In this document: piece by piece, positions 6,425 through 9,778 of the stretch
Layout: each line of letters begins with the position of its first letter
Numbering within the stretch: the first letter of the stretch is position 1
Origin: Bacteroidota bacterium
GTDB taxonomy: Bacteria; Bacteroidota; Bacteroidia; Cytophagales; Cyclobacteriaceae
Length of the DNA: 9,778 nucleotides
Direction: 5' to 3'
Assembly: GCA_023412765.1 (NCBI GenBank)
Contig: JAEZBX010000232.1
Location: 1 to 9,778, forward strand
Position numbers and translations under genes: made by a program
Notes under the pieces: generated by a model
Told to the model about the DNA's origin: nothing
The model's input: only the letters and a program-made list of their open reading frames with translations
Databases searched by the model: none

Positions 6425-6718
6425 ATGAAACAGAATTTCACACTTCGAATTACGGCTGATAACAACTTTTCAATTCTTAACAGGATTGTGAATGTGTTGA
6501 ACCGTAGAAGAGTCAGAATAAAAAAGCTGATCGCTCATGAGAACGAAGAAGACTTCATGAAGGGTGACGCAGTCTTGTTGGTTTACACAACGGCCGACAT
6601 GATGGAAAAAGTCAAACATCAGCTTGAGAAGCTAATCGAAGTTGAGCAGGCTGAATACTTCGCGGGTAGCGAAGTATATTTTGAGTTGAGCAATCGCTCG
6701 AACAAACAAGTAGCGTAG
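6425..6718 (+). CDS. ilvN: Acetolactate synthase small subunit, single ACT domain (IlvM-like length)
   Basis: A 97-residue protein with one ACT domain (about residues 3-78), pattern LRITADNNFSILNRIVNVLNRRR. It should activate and stabilise IlvB. Two features are unusual. Many small subunits are about 155-180 residues with a second C-terminal domain, which is absent here; only 42 bases separate the stop from ilvC, leaving no room for a decayed remnant. The ACT loop Gly that contacts valine (Gly14 of E. coli IlvH, in NESGAL) aligns with Ser16 (NNFSIL). E. coli IlvM, the small subunit of a valine-insensitive isozyme, is likewise short and lacks this Gly, so reduced valine inhibition is a reasonable inference. 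Identity is supported mainly by position between ilvB and ilvC plus the ACT pattern. Confidence 0.88.
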   Translation: MKQNFTLRITADNNFSILNRIVNVLNRRRVRIKKLIAHENEEDFMKGDAVLLVYTTADMMEKVKHQLEKLIEVEQAEYFAGSEVYFELSNRSNKQVA

Positions 6719-6760
6719 TCAAATTTCAAAGAGAACAAAAACTAAAAAACTAAACAGAAT

Positions 6761-7831
6761 ATGGCAAAGATTAATTTTGGAGGCACTATAGAAGAAGTGG
6801 TTACCCGCGAAGAATTCCCGATGGAAAAGGCACTCGATGTTTTGAAGAACGAGACCATTGCCATCATCGGATACGGCGTTCAAGGACCTGCGCAGGGATT
6901 AAACCTCCGCGACAATGGTTTCAAAGTAATTGTCGGCCAGCGCAAGAACTCCAAAACATGGGACAAAGCCGTTGATCACGGATGGGTTCCCGGTGAAACG
7001 TTGTTTGATATTGAAGAAGCTGCAAAGCGTGGAACCATCCTGCAATTCCTCCTTTCTGATGCTGGTCAGATTGCATTGTGGCCTACCATCAAGCCATATC
7101 TTACAAAAGGAAAAACCCTTTATTTTTCTCACGGTTTCGGTATAACATTTAAAGAACAAACTGGTATCATTCCTCCTGCTGATGTCGATGTGATTCTCGC
7201 AGCGCCTAAGGGATCCGGTACTTCCGTAAGAAGATTATTCCTGCAAGGAAAAGGTATCAACTCAAGCTATGCAGTATTCCAGGATGCCAGTGGCAATGCT
7301 AAGGAAAAAGCAATTGCACTTGGTATTGGATTGGGATCGGGATATTTGTTCGAAACAGATTTCAAGAAAGAAGTGTACTCTGATTTAACAGGTGAGCGCG
7401 GAACTCTTATGGGTGCTATCGCAGGAATCTTTGAAGCGCAGTACGAAGTACTTCGCGCTAATGGTCACTCACCATCAGAAGCCTTTAACGAGACCGTCGA
7501 AGAGCTTACACAAAGTTTGATGCCATTGGTAGCTGAAAATGGTATGGACTGGATGTACGCCAACTGTTCGACTACTGCTCAACGCGGTGCGCTCGATTGG
7601 AAAAAGAAATTCAAAGCAGCGACACTTCCTGTTTTCCAGGAACTCTATAAGAGTGTAGCATCAGGTCAGGAAGCAAAACGTACTATCGACACCTGTAGCA
7701 AGCCAGACTATCGCGAAAAACTTGCAGAAGAATTAAAAGAAGTTCGTGAAAGCGAGTTGTGGCAGGCTGGTGCGGCTGTGAGGAAGCTGAGGCCTGAGAA
7801 GGCAAGTGTGGAAGCGAGTATGATCAACTAA
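6761..7831 (+). CDS. ilvC: Ketol-acid reductoisomerase, NADPH type
   Basis: A 356-residue KARI that isomerises and reduces acetolactate and acetohydroxybutyrate to the dihydroxy acids, using Mg2+ and NADPH. GYGVQGPAQ (37-45) is the Rossmann dinucleotide loop. GQRKNS (59-64), like the RK-x-S of the spinach enzyme, suggests NADPH through 2'-phosphate contacts. SHGFG holds His124, PKG holds Lys150, and SDLTGERG holds Asp208 and Glu212, the likely Mg2+ ligands. The C-terminal part has NCSTTAQRG (268-276) and KSVASGQE (297-304), recalling the plant class II enzyme more than the short class I form, yet total length is near class I. Start ATG 6761 follows an A-rich, Shine-Dalgarno-free stretch. It closes the tightly packed ilvEDBNC block; repeats start within 10 bases of its stop. 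Confidence 0.95.
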   Translation: MAKINFGGTIEEVVTREEFPMEKALDVLKNETIAIIGYGVQGPAQGLNLRDNGFKVIVGQRKNSKTWDKAVDHGWVPGETLFDIEEAAKRGTILQFLLSDAGQIALWPTIKPYLTKGKTLYFSHGFGITFKEQTGIIPPADVDVILAAPKGSGTSVRRLFLQGKGINSSYAVFQDASGNAKEKAIALGIGLGSGYLFETDFKKEVYSDLTGERGTLMGAIAGIFEAQYEVLRANGHSPSEAFNETVEELTQSLMPLVAENGMDWMYANCSTTAQRGALDWKKKFKAATLPVFQELYKSVASGQEAKRTIDTCSKPDYREKLAEELKEVRESELWQAGAAVRKLRPEKASVEASMIN

Positions 7832-7837
7832 TTAGTC

Positions 7838-7913
7838 GGTAATCGGTTCACGATAGCCATCGGGACGGTGATCGGTAATCAAGTAAACGGTAATCGGTAA
7901 TCGGTAATCGGTA
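7838..7913 (+). repeat. Heptamer tandem repeat GGTAATC after ilvC
   Basis: Exact GGTAATC units occur at 7838-7844, 7874-7880, 7889-7895, 7896-7902 and 7903-7909, with a variant GGTGATC at 7867-7873 and a partial unit at 7910-7913. A degenerate palindrome, CGATAGCCATCG (7851-7862), sits inside and resembles the CCCGATAG...CGGG elements. The array starts seven bases after the ilvC stop. Confidence 0.9.
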
Positions 7914-7975
7914 CTGTCTTAAAGTGTAAGGGCAATAGCGTATTATTTGCTGCTGTATGGAGTATCAAGTGCTTC

Positions 7976-8077
7976 ACCACAGAGGCTCGGAGACACAAAG
8001 TGTTAATATGACCTAGAATTAGAATAGATCTAATTAGAGAGTGAGAAAAACTCTTTGCGCCTTCGTGCCTTTGTGGT
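7976..8077. repeat. Inverted-repeat element with ACCACAGAGG-type arms upstream of ilvA
   Basis: The left arm (7976-8003, ACCACAGAGGCTCGGAGACA...) and right arm (8050-8077, ending CGTGCCTTTGTGGT) are imperfect reverse complements, about 21 of 28 positions. They enclose 46 AT-rich bases. A third related arm in the right-arm orientation is at 9600-9627. The element ends 19 bases before the ilvA start and could shape its mRNA leader. Similar CACAGAG/CTTTGTG arms occur as intergenic repeats in other environmental bacteria, from general knowledge only. Confidence 0.75.
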
Positions 8078-8096
8078 AAAAAAAATTCTTAATAAA

Positions 8097-9350
8097 ATGT
8101 CAACCACTATAAAAGAATTCAAACTGGATATCAACGCAGCGGCGGAGGCGCTTAAGTCTGTCGCGCTGAAAACTCCGCTGCAATTTCACCGGAAGCTATC
8201 CGAAAAATTCCAGGCAGAAGTTTATTTAAAGCGCGAGGACTTACAAGTCGTCCGCTCGTACAAGATCAGGGGGGCGTACAATCTGATCCAGAGTTTGAAC
8301 GAAGATCAGCGGAAGCGCGGCGTTGTCTGCGCCAGCGCCGGCAACCATGCGCAAGGTGTAGCTTTTGCCTGCAAGCATTTGAATATCCGCGGCGTGATCT
8401 ACATGCCTGCCATTACCCCTAAGCAAAAGATCAACCAGGTCAAAATGTTTGGTGGCAACAATATTGAAATTGTTCTTATCGGCGACACGTTTGATGAATG
8501 CCAGGCTCACGCGCTTGAATTCACTGAGTTGAATGATATGGTTTTCATTCCACCGTTCGATCATCTCAAAGTGATCGAAGGACAGGGTACTGTTGGGAAA
8601 GAAATCCTTGATGAACTATCCAACATAGATTACATCTTCGTCCCAATCGGCGGCGGCGGACTCTGCGCCGGAATAGGACAATATTTTAGATTGCTGTCAC
8701 CTCAAACGAAGATCGTTGGCGTCGAACCGCTCGGGGCTCCTTCCATGAAAAAAGCATTGGAAGCGGGAAAACCGGTGGTGCTTGACAAGATCCAGCGATT
8801 TGTGGATGGTGCCTCCGTTAAGAAGGTAGGCGATCTGACTTTTGCCCTTTGCAAGGACGTGATATCTGATATGCTCTTAGTTCCGGAAGGAAAAGCGAGT
8901 ACGACGATTCTCCAGCTTTATAACGAGGATGCAATTGTCGCTGAGCCCGCGGGCGCGCTATCGATCGCTGCACTTGATCAATATGCAGAACAGATCAAAG
9001 GGAAGAAAGTAGTTTGCATCCTGAGTGGAGGAAACAACGACATCGACCGTATGCAGGAGATCAAAGAAAGATCTCTTTTATATGAAGGGCTGAAGCATTA
9101 TTTCATCGTTCGTTTTGCACAACGTCCAGGTGCATTAAAAGAATTTGTCAATCATATCCTTGGACCTAACGATGACATCGTGAGGTTTGAATTCATCCAA
9201 AAGAACAACAAAGAAAGCGGCCCCGCTTTGATCGGCATTGAAGTAAAGTCAAAAGACGACTTCAACTCCCTGATTACGCGTATGGATAGTCATTCGTTGA
9301 ACTACACGCTTGTTAATCAGAACGAAAACCTGTTCGAATACTTGATTTAG
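8097..9350 (+). CDS. ilvA: Threonine ammonia-lyase (threonine deaminase), biosynthetic type with one C-terminal regulatory domain
   Basis: A 417-residue fold-type II PLP enzyme that converts L-threonine to 2-oxobutanoate and ammonia, the committed step of isoleucine synthesis. Landmarks: YLKREDLQ (43-50), SYKIRGAYN (54-62) with Lys56 as Schiff-base lysine, SAGNHAQG (80-87), the phosphate-binding GGGGL (185-189) and SGGNND (310-315). A single ACT-like regulatory domain (about 330-417, starting HYFIVRFAQRPGALKEF) suggests isoleucine feedback, as in short B. subtilis-type IlvA rather than the two-lobed E. coli protein of about 514 residues. I use ATG 8097; a longer frame from a TTG at 8055 would be encoded by the inverted-repeat arm and is not family-like. 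It lies 265 bases after ilvC, so it may be read through from the operon or have its own promoter. Confidence 0.95.
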   Translation: MSTTIKEFKLDINAAAEALKSVALKTPLQFHRKLSEKFQAEVYLKREDLQVVRSYKIRGAYNLIQSLNEDQRKRGVVCASAGNHAQGVAFACKHLNIRGVIYMPAITPKQKINQVKMFGGNNIEIVLIGDTFDECQAHALEFTELNDMVFIPPFDHLKVIEGQGTVGKEILDELSNIDYIFVPIGGGGLCAGIGQYFRLLSPQTKIVGVEPLGAPSMKKALEAGKPVVLDKIQRFVDGASVKKVGDLTFALCKDVISDMLLVPEGKASTTILQLYNEDAIVAEPAGALSIAALDQYAEQIKGKKVVCILSGGNNDIDRMQEIKERSLLYEGLKHYFIVRFAQRPGALKEFVNHILGPNDDIVRFEFIQKNNKESGPALIGIEVKSKDDFNSLITRMDSHSLNYTLVNQNENLFEYLI

Positions 9351-9356
9351 TTAATT

Positions 9357-9377
9357 GTTATTAGTTATTAGTTATTA
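9357..9377 (+). repeat. Heptamer tandem repeat GTTATTA after ilvA
   Basis: Three exact tandem copies of GTTATTA starting six bases after the ilvA stop codon. Confidence 0.88.
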
Positions 9378-9400
9378 GCGAGTGTGCGGAGGGGATCGTT

Positions 9401-9437
9401 ATCCGTTAATCCCGATAGTTATCGGGATCCGTTAATC
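9401..9437. repeat. CCCGATAG palindrome flanked by 11-base direct repeats
   Basis: TCCCGATA-GT-TATCGGGA (9410-9427) is an 8-bp inverted repeat with a 2-base centre. It is flanked by direct copies of ATCCGTTAATC (9401-9411 and 9427-9437). The direct repeats could be a target-site-like duplication or part of a larger tandem unit. Confidence 0.88.
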
Positions 9438-9599
9438 GTGGGTGTGGGAGTGAGTGCGCGCACGAGCACCATTCAGTAACTTGGTTGAAAGCTGTTTGTG
9501 TCGCAGATAGTGGCCCTGCCGCAGGCAGCAGACATTGCGTCTAGTTTACATTCTGGACGGTCAGATTGGATGGGAGTAGAACTAACAATCCTTGTGAAC

Positions 9600-9629
9600 A
9601 CCCTTGCGTCTTTGCGCCTTTGCGGTGAA
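9600..9629 (+). repeat. CTTTGCG/CTTTGTG-type repeat arm, third copy
   Basis: ACCCTTGCGTCTTTGCGCCT continuing to TTGCGGTGA resembles the right arm of the element upstream of ilvA (8050-8077). No inverted partner is evident within the remaining window, so it appears to be a solitary arm. Confidence 0.65.
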
Positions 9630-9684
9630 AAACTTTCTCATATCCATGGAAAGGAAATACAAATTCGGCTCGAGCGCCACTTCA

Positions 9685-9702
9685 TCCCGATAGTTATCGG
9701 GA
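9685..9702. repeat. CCCGATAG...TATCGGGA palindrome, second copy
   Basis: An exact 18-base repeat of the palindrome at 9410-9427 (TCCCGATAGTTATCGGGA), but without the flanking direct repeats. Confidence 0.9.
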
Positions 9703-9720
9703 TTCGTTATTCCCTGTTCG

Positions 9721-9749
9721 TCCCGATAGCAATCTGATAGCAATCGGGA
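9721..9749. repeat. CCCGATAG-type palindrome with internal 11-base duplication, third copy
   Basis: Arms TCCCGAT (9721-9727) and ATCGGGA (9743-9749) enclose a duplicated GATAGCAATC (9725-9734 and 9736-9745). The element looks like the shorter palindrome expanded by one 11-base tandem step. Confidence 0.8.
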
Positions 9750-9778
9750 TCAGTGTTCGCATTTAATGCAAATTTTCA

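Larger units (their letters stand above)
9351..9778. other. Repeat-rich intergenic region after ilvA
   Basis: I find no convincing gene on either strand in these 428 bases. The region holds the GTTATTA array, three CCCGATAG-type palindromes, one CTTTGCG repeat arm, a small GC-rich hairpin (CTGCC-GCA-GGCAG, 9516-9528), and a GGCTCGAGCG motif (9667-9676) like those at 158-167 and 226-235. No stem here is followed by a T-tract, so no clear intrinsic terminator for ilvA is visible. Confidence 0.7.

Noticed and set aside
8055..8096. Fourteen-codon upstream extension of ilvA from a TTG
   Set aside because: The codons come from the inverted-repeat arm, and the extra residues (RLRAFVVKKILNK) are not expected in IlvA. 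ATG 8097 gives a normal-length protein.
9410..9427. Intrinsic terminator of ilvA
   Set aside because: The stem is only 8 bp with a 2-base centre, and no T-tract follows it. It recurs as an interspersed repeat.
9498..9737. Open frame of 79 codons after ilvA
   Set aside because: It starts with a GTG, runs through the CTTTGCG repeat arm and a CCCGATAG palindrome, and has no recognisable domain. It is repeat sequence that happens to be open.

Overview
The window looks like a chromosomal segment from a Bacteroidota bacterium, most likely a Cytophagales- or Chitinophaga-like environmental lineage. The reasons are protein style (IlvE, a KARI of about 356 residues related to plant enzymes, and a PCNMH-type IlvD), A-rich start regions without Shine-Dalgarno sequences, and CCCGATAG...TATCGGG intergenic palindromes. 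The lineage is an inference from sequence style, not from a search.

Layout: positions 1-90 hold the last 29 codons of an AraC-family regulator. They run straight into an octamer repeat that recurs inverted at 238-269. An AlaA-like fold-type I aminotransferase follows (388-1689). A 383-base gap (1690-2072) then carries what I read as a complete transcription attenuator: a 39-codon leader ORF (1867-1986) with a run of nine consecutive Val/Leu/Ile codons, then a strong intrinsic terminator (2008-2042), with an antiterminator half-site inside the leader codons. Downstream lie ilvE, ilvD, ilvB, ilvN and ilvC, tightly packed or overlapping. A 265-base repeat-rich gap separates them from ilvA. The last 428 bases hold repeats and no convincing gene.

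Together the genes supply the whole isoleucine/valine pathway. IlvA makes 2-oxobutanoate from threonine. IlvB with IlvN makes the acetohydroxy acids, IlvC reduces and isomerises them, IlvD dehydrates them, and IlvE transaminates the oxo acids. No leu genes are present in the window. The attenuator would match expression of at least ilvEDBNC to the supply of charged branched-chain tRNAs. The small subunit IlvN is short (97 aa, one ACT domain) and has Ser where the valine-binding ACT glycine normally sits. So control may rest more on attenuation, and on isoleucine inhibition of IlvA, than on valine inhibition of acetolactate synthase. This resembles the E. coli ilvL-GMEDA arrangement, but with a different gene order.

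The most noteworthy items are the attenuator, the one-domain IlvN, a Glu-to-Gln change at the PLP-contact position of IlvE, and several families of short repeats placed directly after stop codons.
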